NCBI GenBank assembly: GCA_025617375.2
Contig: JAMYGW020000003.1
Location: 1,178,001 to 1,242,000 of the forward strand
Direction of reading: 5' to 3'
DNA from: Acarospora socialis
Lineage: Eukaryota > Ascomycota > Lecanoromycetes > Acarosporales > Acarosporaceae
Length of the DNA: 64,000 nucleotides
Position numbers and translations under genes: made by a program. This document shows, piece by piece, positions 10,101-21,252 of this stretch (position 1 is its first letter; every line of letters starts with the position of its first letter). The notes below the pieces were generated by a model, which had not been told where the DNA came from, did not search any database, and worked only from the letters and a program-made list of their open reading frames with translations.

Positions 10101-13100
10101 CATGTGACCGAGAAGCATGCATAAAGCAACAGAACCATTTTCCACGATGGCCTGCATCCGACGAGATGGAAGCGTGATGTCGATTGGAGTGTAGATAGCA
10201 CCAGCCTTGATCACTGCCAGGAATGCAATAACCCAGTCCAGTGACCCGTCGCTCAGAACAGCAACTACATCTCCACGTTGGATGGTGGCAGCCATGCGGT
10301 TTGCCACACGGTTTGAGATCTGGTCGAGTTCTTCATACGTCATCGAGCTCGTGGACGATTCTACTGCAGTCAAGTTGGACCACTGGTCAGCTGCCTGCTC
10401 GAATGTATCCTTCAGATTCGCTGGACCGTTATATACTTCGTTAAAGACCGGTGAGATTTGAGTCAAAGAAAGAAACTCGGCCGGACCTATCATTCTATCA
10501 CGGACGCTCTCGATTGTTAGACACCTCGGGTCCAGGAAAGCACGAAAGATATTCCGAAAGTGTTTGAGCATTCTTCTCATTGTCGAAGCTTCATACAGGG
10601 AGTTATCATAGACAAATCTGACCCTCAATCCGTCATTCCCACTTTCTATGAGGGCAGTCAGTCCAAATTCGGGCACATCCTCGCGACTCAGTTTCACCGG
10701 TCCTGGGATTGTATCTGAAATCAAGGATATCTCCGGTATATCGTATTCCATAGCTACAACTGTGTTGAAAATACCGGCGTGGTTTCCGGTCGACGCTTCC
10801 TCTAAGAATTGCCCAGAAGACCATTGGTGATCATTGATTTCCAAAAGCTTCACTTCGAGATCGAGTAAAGCTTTAATCTTGTTGGAGGTGGCATTCATAT
10901 TGAAAACCAACGGACAGGTATTGATTAAGGGACCCACAATTTGATTTGCAGACGGCATTGGAAAGTTACGCCCCGAGAAGACTGTCCCGAACACGACGCG
11001 GGCGCTGGAAGTGTAAGCTGAAAGTAGTACAGCCCAAGCCGCATAAACGATCACTGCTGGTGACACCTCAAGGACGTGAGCCGTCCTCTTGAGCTGAGAA
11101 GAGGAAAGACGCAGGTTGATACCCACTTCCGACGGCGAGCCAGTTGTCAAGCTAGGCTCCAGTTTTGGTAGTCTGAGAGGAATAACCGGAAGATAGCCAT
11201 CCATGGTCTGAGCCCAGAATTGTTGACCGACGTCTTGAACCCTTTTAACATGTAGCTGCTGCGCAAGAGCAAAATCCGAGAACTGTGGTACGTCCAAAAG
11301 CCTTTCTCCATTTAAAACGGCTTGCAACTCTTTGAAGAGCACACTCATTGACCATCCGTCAACCTGGCTGTGGTGGACAAGCCAGAGAAGAGTGGTTTTC
11401 TGGTTGAAGGCGGTGATCAACCTGAAGCTGTTGCTAGGAATGTATGGGCTGTCTTGATGGCGACTCTTGACCTGATCATACATAGTCTGAGACTCCCTAA
11501 GCACAGTGGCCTCCCAAACCTCAAGCTCTGTCGATTTCATTTGCCAGTTGAAGGGAAGATGAGAAGTGACGTGCTGGAGACCCTCTTCCAAGTCGAATAC
11601 TGTTCGAAATATCGAATGTCGGGACAGCACCGTCAGCCACGCGTCCCGCAATCTTTCATGATCAAAATGCTTGTTGTTGTGTTCAAATGCCATTGTCACA
11701 AGCATGTAATTTGTTACTGGGTTGCGAACAGAGGATCGTATCATATTCATCTGCACAGATGTCATGTGCACCTTCCTTTCCGGTGTAGAAGGTGATTCTT
11801 CAGTCGGTGATTGGATACCATCGGTAAGGTTCTCAGCACAAGTTAAGGGAGTAATAGACTCTATCGCCGCAGATAATTCGTCAAGAGTGAGCTTGAAGAG
11901 CTGAGAAAAAGGAATGGTCAGGTGCTGCTTATGAAGGTGCGAGACGAGCTGAATGGCGGTCAAGGAGTTACCTCCAAGCTCCCAAAAGGTTGATCGATTT
12001 TGCATAGCTTGTAGGGGTAAGCCTAATATGATTGACAGAGCGGACCGTAGGATATTTAATTTCGAGCCTTCATAGTTCGATTGGGAATCTTCAACAGCAG
12101 CGAGCTCATGTTCAAGCAGGTTTCTTAGACGACGGATATCCACCTTTCCATTTGTTGACAAGGGAAAAGCATCCAACGCTCTGATCTGGTCAGGAACGAG
12201 GAAGCTGTCACATATAAGTGAAAGTTGGTCCCGCATAGCTTGTACATAAAGCCCACCAGGGGAGACAAAAGCCACCAGTCTATCTCGATGTATGAACGCC
12301 GTTGCCGATTGCACGCCGGGGTAGTCTCGAAGTGCCGAAACAACCTGAGACTCGAGATTGATCAAGAATCCTCTGTTTTTGACAAGGCTATCCTGCCGTC
12401 CCAAAAACTCAAGGCCATGTATTGTCTGCCTGGCGAAATCCCCAGTGCGGTATATCCGCGTACCGTTCCACGTAATGAATTTCTGTTTCGTTAGTTCCTC
12501 GTTCTGGAAGTAACCCAAGGCTAAGCCAACGCCGCTGATGCAAATCTCTCCTTCCATCGATACTTTCAGGCTCGAATCCAGAAGATAAACCTGACCATTG
12601 GCCATAGGTCTACCGAGAGTGATTGGCAAGTCTGGTGAAAGCTTGGCTATCATCGATGCACATGTTGTCTCGGTTGGTCCATAACAATTGAATATCTTTC
12701 GGCTTGGACTGTGCCATTGCTGAATTAAGTTACGGCTCGGAGATTCACCACCTAGATAGATGGCTCGAATATTGCCATATGAATCAGGCTCCTGTAGCGT
12801 GTTCAGGATAGACGGTGTGGCTGGTAGTATAGAGCACTCTCTAACATCACTTGTGAATTTCGAGCTTTCCGAGACGACTAACGTTCCGCCATTACATAAC
12901 GTAGAGAAGATAACGCCCGTGCATGCTTTCGAAAGTTAGCACTTGATGTCGACTAACGGGAATGAACACTTACCATCGAAAGCGATGGAGAAGAGTAACA
13001 GCACTCTATCTTGTGCAGTGACGTTCATGTTGAATGGGGTTTCGTCGCCACCTTGTTGCACATAATTCAATAGGGCCTTGTGAGGGACTATCACACCTTT

Positions 13101-13688
13101 CGGCACTGCCGTAGTACCCGAGGTGAAGATGATATAGGCAGGGTCTTCAGGCTGTGTTGGACTCGGCCCCACCCTTGGCTTTGCAGCCCAAACCTCGTCT
13201 GAAGATATCGCAGCTTGGATATCTTCCCTTATCAATGCATTATGATATTTGATCTTGGTTGATTCAGTAACGATTACAGTCTTCGCGGCAACCAGAGAAA
13301 GTATAGTCTCAATCCTATCTAAGCTCCATGTTTCGAGATCGATAGGCACATAACACGCACCAGTCTTCAACACCGCAAGGATAGATGTTATCATCTCTGA
13401 ACATCGTGTAGTTAAGATTGGAACTGTATCCTGAGGTCCAACTCCTTTTTGCTGCAGGGCGAGAGCAATACGCGAAGATGTGAGATCAAGATCAGTATAA
13501 GATAACAACACGCCGTTGTGTGATATCGCGATATTGTCTGAATGCCGTTGAGTCTGCTGCAAAATCAAGTCACAGACTGTATTTGGAGAGCACTCCATAT
13601 TGCACTGCAACCAGGCGAGTCTCTCAGTTGTTCTAAAATGCCAAGGATAAGGCAAGATGAAGAGCTGGTCGTCAAACGAAAGTCTCAA
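7146..13688 (-). CDS. Two-module NRPS, A-T-C-A-T-C-T, ETP/diketopiperazine synthetase (GliP/SirP-like)
   Basis: Peptide synthetase of 2164 residues; exons 12974-13688 and 7146-12925 with one 48-base intron inside the first A domain. Domain order: A1 (IIFTSGTTAVPKG, CYGPTETT, YRTGDFA), T1 (LGGNSL, serine near 559), C1 (HHSQVDGWS), A2 (FTSGSTGIPKG, YGPCECAVG, YCTGDLG), T2 (VGGNSL), C2 (HHIITDHAS) and terminal T3 (LGGSSV). There is no thioesterase, reductase or epimerase. This is the layout of GliP and SirP, where the last C-T pair serves diketopiperazine closure. A1 has a divergent A8 core (VKNRGFLINL). C2 keeps HHxxxD but has His where Gly is usual. A tentative hand-read pocket starts D-A-G for A1 and D-A-A for A2; no substrate is assigned. 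Confidence 0.93.
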
Positions 13689-13850
13689 ATAGTCTTAGAA
13701 GTTTAGAAACACCTCCAAAGTAACCATAGTAAACAAAGGGCAAATTCAAATGATAGGAGTCTGCCAGGTCGCGAAGGACAAGTCGGTGATTATGACTGCC
13801 AATCATCTCGGCGACTAAGTCTATTATCAATTTTAGCACCGGAGTTTGAC

Positions 13851-15764
13851 CTACTCGGCCCGATGTCGCAACAATATTTCCGTATCCATGTTTGGGGTCA
13901 TCATTCCTTCAATCACCATGCCTTTCGGTCGGGCCGTGGTTGGTTTGGCCCATCTTATGTCGTACTCGTAAATCAAGCGACCAAATATTAGCTTCACAAG
14001 TCGAATGGCGAAGAATCGGCCAGGGCATGCTTGTCTGCCGTAGCCAAATCTTGGACGACCTCATTAGCTCCACAAGGTCAGAGAATACCATCAGGGAAAG
14101 CTTACGATAGGAATTTCTCATCGAGAGTGGCCGCGCTGACCCTAGCTTGACTCTCAGACGAAGCCTCCGGGCCCGCAAATCTGAAGCCCTTGAATTTTTC
14201 AGAATTGTCATAATTGTCAGGGTCCAGGTTCGCCGAGAGCACAGCAAAGGCAATACGGGTTCCGGGCGCGAGGCAAAGGCCGTCATGGAAAGTATACGAC
14301 TCTTGCATCACAGTACGAGCGCCGCCAACTATGAGACTTGGCATCAGTGGGGTTCGTAGTAAAAACTGGCGAGTCAGACTTACACACTCCGGCTGGATTC
14401 AACCGTAGGGTTTCTCGGATGAAACTATCAAGCAAAGGCATGTGACTCAGTGCCCTATCACTGATCCAGCCTCCGTGTTCAGCCAAGGCACCTTCGATCT
14501 CTTCACGCAAGGGCGCAAGATACTCGGGGAACATCAAGATTTGCCATATTAGGTGCTGTAAAAGGCTGATTGACGTTCCTGTACCGGCGAATGTGAGGTG
14601 CAATATCCGATATGCATGACGACGAGCATCTACCTCGGACGGAGACGTTGGAGGCATCTCTATCATCCACTGTATCGCATCCACCGGCTTTTCTCCAGAA
14701 GTTGATTGGTTCGCCATTCGCTCTCTGAATATGGGCAGAAGATACCGTGCAGCGCTATGGAGATCCATTCGGTGTTTGAAGGACCCTATCCAGTAGATCC
14801 AGCTGCGAAAGGGCCCAAGTGGTAAGAAGTTCCAGATGACACCAAACATGAATGCCGATGTGGTGTACCTCGTGCAGGCCTCCATGTAGTCTTTGTTTCG
14901 ACAAAGTTCTTGGCCAACTAGGATGCGATTTGATATCTGACAAACCAAGCTTGAGCAAAGGTAATACGCGTTGAATTCCGTCCAATCTGACAAATGATCA
15001 GACCACTGCTTCAAACAATACGAACAACTTGGTTACTTGCCATTACCTTTGCCAATACCCCTTGCAAAGACATAATCAGTCTCGTCGGCAAGAAGTGGGA
15101 TCAGCTGCGCTGATAGACCATCAGTTGCGTGTTCAGTCTTGCAAGGTGACTGTGCGCATACGCAAACTGGGATTGAGGTACTTGGAGACAAGATCAATTT
15201 CCATTGTATTTGCGGTGCCGATATCACCGACGGATGCATCCATATTCATGACCTGTATATGATAAGCAATGAGCAGGTCATAAAGCAGGACAAATTGCCC
15301 ACATCGTTGATAGATTGGGCAAAATTCAGAACATGGCGATCTGCTTCCTTGAGGGCACGCAAATACATCGGAGGCATGACAAGGGTATCCAGCCCGTACA
15401 TGGTGAGAACGAACGGCTTGCCGACTTTATTGTACTGTTTTCAATCAGCAACTAGCAGACACTTCCAACATGCTGATATGAAGAGGACCTTCTTGTACCC
15501 TTCTGCCTCATACTTATCTAGACACCAACGGGTAGGCGTCTCCCACCGGAGCCAGGGCTCTAGTAGCCCCTTTCCTATCCTTGGGAACCTGCGATACGTG
15601 CGCTGTCCATCCTGGACTGTAAATGCTATATAAGCACATGTAGTAAGAAGTATAGGGGTAAGTAGTAGTATTGGGATCTTGTCGAGAACGACCCATAGTG
15701 TGGCCCAAACAGTTGCAAAGGCGCTCATGTTTGCCGGGAATTGAATTGAAGAGCAAAGAGCCAC
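13851..15764 (-). CDS. Cytochrome P450, cluster tailoring enzyme (second)
   Basis: Complete P450 of 530 residues. Seven exons fit in phase: 15489-15764, 15303-15434, 15162-15252, 15047-15109, 14386-14986, 14106-14336 and 13851-14049. An in-frame ATG at 15729 (MSAFATVW) is an equally good start. After a membrane anchor come DWTEFNAYY, SNRILVGQELCRN, the I-helix LTFAGTGTSI, the K-helix RETLRLNP and the haem loop FGYGRQACPGR with its cysteine. The look is that of ent-kaurene-oxidase-like fungal P450s, which include ETP cluster members. Donors GTCCTC, GTGGGC and GTGTAA are non-consensus but each keeps the frame. It sits 162 bases downstream of the NRPS start on the same strand, so its 3' end abuts the NRPS promoter. 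Confidence 0.9.
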
Positions 15765-16350
15765 AGCCTAGCCCAGGGGCGATGGAGATATATAAGGTAC
15801 CCTCCATACCTTGTTGGTCGTTGATTCTGCACGCATAAAAACCAACGTTATTCTCTCAGATTTGGTACGCTTCGTACCTATAGGTAGAGTGGTATGGGTA
15901 CCAATAGGTAGGGGTAGTGCCATGCAAATGGAACCAACTCACACAGAGGACTATGATCAATAAAATGAACGAGTATTCTACTAGAATGGACTAATACTGC
16001 ATGAAGTGCAAGATACTTCAACTTCAAAGATTCAAGTATCTATCTTATTGTGTTGCGATAACCTGCAGACATCTCATTTGCGTGGCGACGAAATCTGTCC
16101 TGGAGCCCCGGGCCGCAACTAGGTACATTGCCTTAAAGTACTTTGCCAAGATCGACTGGGCATAATCCGATAACTCATACAGTATATAGTACACGTAGGT
16201 AAGTACTCCGTACAAAGTATAATATATCCATTTTGAAAAACACCGGCGTACTCTTAAGCCTTTACTCTGGCAAGCACGCACACACTCCACAACTCAGGAA
16301 GATCGGTATCTCACTGTAGGAGTTCCCTCCTCCCATCCAGTGTCGACTTC
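15765..16350. other. Intergenic upstream of the second P450
   Basis: 586 bases holding short direct copies of GGTAGG/ACCTATAGGTAG-type sequence near 15870-15915. No gene is visible. Confidence 0.5.
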
Positions 16351-17568
16351 TCAGCTTTGTATAACGGTCACTACGCCGCCACGTCCTGGCATGGGAAGAC
16401 CCTCGCCCGACTCCACTGCAGAGATATGCGTCCTGCTGTCGTCCAGGCGCTTGAATTCATATGATCTCGGATTGCTGGAACCGCCGCTCCACGTGGTGGT
16501 TCTGCCATCTTCCCCGTGCGTGCTCGAACGCTGGCTGGGACGGAAGAGATACTTCGCGAAGGAGCCAAAGCGGGAATGGGTGACTTGCTTCCAGACCGGT
16601 GGGAAGGTGGGGATGCAGACGCAGAGGATGCCAAAGGTCACTTCCAGGATTTCGAAAAGAATGCTGAGCCAACCGGATCCCGTTATGTCGTTTTCGTCGA
16701 CTTTGAGAAGGGTTACAAGACAGCCGATGCGCAGGACGGAACAGATGGTGGCGCTACACGGACATTAGTAACCCGTTCGTGGTCAGGAGACTGTGGCTAC
16801 TTGCAAAATGCCAATGGTGAAGACAAACGTGAAGATGATCTTGTTGGAGCGAGTTGTTTGCAGCCTCCAGATGACAGGAAGCGGGAGACAAAGAATGATG
16901 AGATCAAGAAAGACGTGCGCGAGGCCTGTGCCACCGCATAGCTTCGACACATTCCCACACTGGCCTGGTTTCATTGGATTCCAGAGCTTGCTGGGCGGAT
17001 TGCACAGGCCGAAGGTGCTACCGAGGATAGCGATCCACCAAACCCCGCAAAGACCCATAACACTGTAGCAGAGAAGCCGAAACCAGCGAGCAATTCCGAA
17101 CACACGAATGTAAAAAAACAATATAGAAAGCTGGATCGCAAGGACGGCGCACCCCCACATAGATCCGAGAGCCACAGATGTCTTCCGCGCTCAGTTAGAA
17201 CTAGATCGACTGGAATGCGGGACGAGGGATACCTGGAAGAACGCCATTAGATTCTGGGGCCTCAGGGCCAGGGCCTTGATGGGTAGCCCGAGACCCCCAT
17301 AGACAACGCTGATACAGTTCGTGATGAACAGCCCGTAGGCAAAGACCTAGAGCCCTAAGTCATTTTTCTGAGCCATGCTATTTTCTCTCCGAACTTGACT
17401 GACCAACGCAACAAGAGCCAACCAATCGTCAGGCCCATAAGACAGCGTCTTCAGCTTTCTGGCATGGAAGCGCGCGGCAGTCGCACAGGTAGCAATGACG
17501 AGAGTGAGCGTGGGCAGCAAAATCATCAGGACTTGAATGCCTGTGGTCAGGGTCAATGCAACAGTCAT
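16351..17568 (-). CDS. Fungal rhodopsin-like / PTH11-like seven-helix membrane protein
   Basis: Integral membrane protein of 352 residues from exons 17404-17568, 17233-17346, 16805-17181 and 16351-16753. The segments MTVALTLTTGIQVLMILLP, FAYGLFITNCISVVYGG, AIQLSILFFYIRVFG, LGSTFGLCNPPSKLW, VFLDLIILCLPLPVIWRL and VTFGILCVCIPTF match the fungal extracellular-membrane/rhodopsin-like family. GPDDWLALVAL and the conserved cysteines before the fifth helix support this. A soluble tail of about 80 residues follows. The third intron is best read as GC-AG (GCAAGT donor, ACTAAT branch, TAG), the only junction that keeps the phase; the first intron uses a GTCAGT donor. The protein lies inside the cluster, with 894 bases of shared upstream DNA facing the methyltransferase. 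Its role (signalling, sensing or unrelated) is unknown. Confidence 0.8.
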
Positions 17569-18462
17569 CTTGAGTCGCAATGATGGGCCCGGTGCAATGA
17601 AGCACGTAAGGAAACGAGCAAGGCCTCGAATCTAGATATCAACGGATTCGCGTGAAATGACAACGCTCTGTTGGGACGGCGAGCGAGCGGATCCGGGGAG
17701 CAGGAGGTCCAGCACTCGAACCGCATCTGACTGCAGGAACTGCAGGGCTAGAATTGCGGGCAGCACGTTTTGTACGATACGAACACATGGCTTTGCGCAG
17801 CGTTATCTCCCACCAGTCAAGCGTACGGTATGTGTTTGTGTAGTCCGCCAGACGGTTCGGCGAGTTCTCGGTGATTCTTCGAAGTCGCCGTTGGAGGGTG
17901 GTTAGGCAACTTTAGTGGCGGGTGTATCCGCCTTTCCGCTTGTTTCAACCTTGTTGCTGTCACATCGAATTAGCGATTGGAGGTCCCCATTGCGCGGGAG
18001 GTTCTTCTTGAATTCTTAGAGAACCCGTAACTACACTGTCGCTTGTTCGCACAAGGCGGGACCAACCGGAGAAATGATAAGAGCATTAGATCAGTGATGG
18101 TTTCGAAGCGGTGGGGACCGAACAACTGGCGGATAGGTAGGGAAGGACCGGGAGCGTTTCATCGGTTTCAACGGGGTGGAGCACGCTTACAATAGCCCAC
18201 TTGATACTGGGATACTGGGGATGCAGTGACTGTTGCGCCTCGGCTCTCTGTGCCTTCCCTGCATTCTCGGTTCTTGGATCACTTCCGCAGCTTCAACGGT
18301 GATCTGCTCTACGATCTTTGTATTGGAGCTGCTACTCAATTCATGGCGGCAGTGTTGATACAAATGCGTGAGCTGATATAAACCACCAAGGCTTTTAAAA
18401 GGGAGGCCAAAGACACTAGACTGAGGAGGACCAAAGAGAAGCCAAGGTACAATGCGTTCAAC
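17569..18462. promoter_or_regulatory. Divergent intergenic region, membrane protein / methyltransferase
   Basis: 894 bases between head-to-head genes, so it probably contains both promoters. No gene or clear repeat is seen. Confidence 0.5.
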
Positions 18463-19594
18463 ATGAGAGTCAGCACAATCACTTACGTTTCATTCGTCTC
18501 GGGTGCATTGGCCTTCGCTCCCCGGCCACGTGCTAACTCACAGCTCATGACCACGGTAGACAGTGATCAAGCCATTGCATCGGCCTTGACCTCACTTCCC
18601 CAATACCACATCCCGCGGGCAGTTCCTGACCCAGGAATTCTGGTTAGTCCATCCACTATGTCGGACGAAGCGAATGATCCTGTGCGAGCCGCCGTCACCG
18701 AAGGCACGGAAGCCCGCCAGGACGACGAGTACGTGCGGCTTCGCATCCAGCACCAGCTGCACAAATCTGCCATGGGCGGCGAACTGGTCAAAGTGCCCGA
18801 TCTGCCGAAGGACGTGCCCATTAACATCCTTGACTCCGCGACAGGCGACGGGCGTTGGATGGCCGAGGTTGCCGCCGACTACCCGAAGGCAACCTTCTTG
18901 GGCACCGACATCAACCCTAAGCACTTCGACCAGCTAAAGGATCTGCCGCTATCGCCGAACATTCGCTTCAAGGTTCAGTCAGTACTGGAGCTCTGGCCGG
19001 CGGAGAATCAGTCGACATTCGACCTCGTGCACCAGCGCTTCTGCTTTGCGTCCTTCAAGCCCGAGGTTAGTGAGGCCGCCACGAAACGTCTGTTCAACCT
19101 GGTCAAGCCGGGCAAGTTCATCCAGCTTGTAGATGGTGACTTGTTGGGTTTCGACCGCGCGGGCCATCCCGCCATGGCAAAACTGATGGACTTTATTGAG
19201 CGAGCCTTTGGACAGGGGGGTATGAATCCCATTCCGGGAAGGGGTCTGAAGGGGTGGTTGGAGGCCGCGGGAGCGGTAGACGTCGTGGCTACGCAATATC
19301 AATACGGGCTCGGTGTCAAGGCCGGAACGGCTCAGGAGAAACAGCAGACGACCGCAAATATTATGGACATGATTAACAACTACGCCATGATCGCGTCCAG
19401 TGAGTGCTCATCTTTCATGCTGTGGATGCGACAAAGACCACCAACGGGCTTTGCTGACTGTGCGGCCAGAGATGCCCAAGTACTGGTACACGCCAGCAGA
19501 CTTCGACCGGCTCAGAACGGAGCTCACACAAGAGCTTCAGACCCAGGGGAACACTTGGCGCTTCTGGGTAGTTGTTGCAAAACGCCCTGCATAA
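18463..19594 (+). CDS. SAM-dependent methyltransferase, LaeA/GliN-like
   Basis: Class I methyltransferase of 353 residues from exons 18463-19399 and 19470-19594, spliced with a GTGAGT donor. Motif I is ILDSATGDGRWMAEV, then FLGTDINPKHF, FDLVHQRFCFASF and LVKPGKFIQLVDGD. This is the fold seen in LaeA-like enzymes and in N-methyltransferases of ETP clusters (GliN/SirN type); the ETP context favours amide N-methylation of the diketopiperazine. The first 28 residues (MRVSTITYVSFVSGALAF...) look like a signal or anchor segment, odd for this family; starting at the next in-frame ATG (MTTVDSD) gives 325 residues and may be the real start. The C terminus YWYTPADFDRLR...WRFWVVVAKRP is in place. Confidence 0.82.
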
Positions 19595-21252
19595 GCAGAC
19601 ATTCATGTCGACTCTCTGCAATGTTATTTGGCAATAGCTTGATTAAGAGAATGCGAGGGCGGAGGCAAGGGGTTGTCGAGATCAATATCACTGGATTCTC
19701 TGCTAGCAGAGACGACCATCTCACAATATCATCGAGTAATTGACTGAGTAATGCACGGGCCTTCAAAGAAGGGACTGAGGGCATGTAAGGTACCTACCTT
19801 CGCTTGACCTGACGGAAGCTTTCGGTCACGCATTGAGCCAAGTCTACTACGAACTGTACAGAGAACAAAGACAACAGCCAGGAGTGGATACCGCGCGAAC
19901 CCGCCTTTTGTGTATATCCAGGAATCTTGCATCGGGATATAGTGAAGAATGCGGGTAAGCGTACGAAGCAGGGCTGGGCCAAACGCCTCGGATGATTGGA
20001 TACCTTACAATGCAGGCAGCACTTCCATGCATCGTTGTAGCCAGTAGTTTCGAATTGCTTCTTCTGGTAAGGCGCACAGTGACAAGAACACCATTCCAAA
20101 TATAGGTATGGTACTTTAGTCTTTTGTCTGAATAGAATCACAATGACGGCGAAGTAATTAGGAGGCAAGGTATCTTAGGTCCTTAGGTCATATTTTAGGA
20201 CTTAGTGGTCTGATCTTCATGGCAACACTCTGAATTTTCTGATGCTCTGGCAGTAAAACCTCACCTCTAATACCTCCTCTGCCTAACGAGCCGATAATAT
20301 AACCTGCAGTTCTATAGCACAACTCTATCGGCACCTTACGCAGACTCTTCAAGCTTACTTGAGGTGCTGAAAGGTTGTCGCATCATTCCAGGATATCCGC
20401 CCTACCTAATACGGTAGTTGGATTTGAACGCCAGCAACCGGCCGAGTTGACTGACTACATGTATACGGTCACTTGGCGATGCCGTGCTCCGCTGTGCCCC
20501 ACTCTTTTTACACTTCTCAGACTGCTGATACGAGCGGACAAGCAGTCATGACGCGAGGTCTATGCACCAGGAGTGCAATGCAGTAACAAGGGTCTAGGCG
20601 ATCGGGTTCAGTTGGTAATAATCAGGACAGTGGAGATGGTGCCAGATACTTATACAACGGGAAAAGAAGGAATTAACCTCGATAGAAAATGTCGTCAAGA
20701 TATACTCAGTCACAGATTTGTGGCGTTCTATAAGCCTGGCGATCTCCCTCACGCCCGAAAAGCCTTGCCATATTATGGCGACACTGAGCGCAGGGCGCTT
20801 ATGCAACCGGGCCACGTTCTTCTGGAAGTCGCTCTCAGGCCCTTTTGGGGCTTGGGAAGATCTCATTTGTCGAATATGGCAGTCGATTGCATCTAACCCG
20901 TATTTGTGCAGCAAATGGTGTGTCTATATCTGCTTGCGCTATGCTGGCCTCACGGCGCAACTCAAGGGTCATCGTCATCAGGCTGGGCTGCCTCTTGCCT
21001 TGATCCTAGCCTGAGCAGATGCTGTGCACAAAGCGCACCAATCCTTCTGAGTACTGGTTACACAGAACACACCTGCGAACGGGGTAAAAAATTACCCGTA
21101 CGTTCCATTGCAGATGTAAGTCACACATGTGTAGCACCTCACTGTGGGGTAGGTCTCGATGCTTACAAACTCGCCATGGGTTCTCTCACACTTCTTCATG
21201 TTCATTTTATTGTTTGACTGCTGCCTTTCTCATTTCTCGTCAATTTCATGTC
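19595..21252. other. Long intergenic stretch before the regulator gene
   Basis: 1.66 kb with scattered short ORFs on both strands, none with a recognisable family. A minus-strand ORF of 106 codons at 20594-20914 is the longest of note, but nothing supports expression. Confidence 0.5.

Noticed and set aside
15110-15161. In-frame stops in the second P450 suggesting a pseudogene
   Set aside because: They fall inside a 52-base GTATGC...TATCAG intron; once it is removed the frame continues with the expected sequence.
20400-20430. Minus-strand GTTCAAATC resembling a tRNA T-loop
   Set aside because: The flanking bases do not form a T-stem and no anticodon or acceptor arm could be found.
20594-20914. 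Minus-strand ORF ending WHHLHC, recalling a UstYa-type HxxHC motif
   Set aside because: Only a single motif-like match at the very C terminus, no second motif and no membrane helix; not enough to call a gene.
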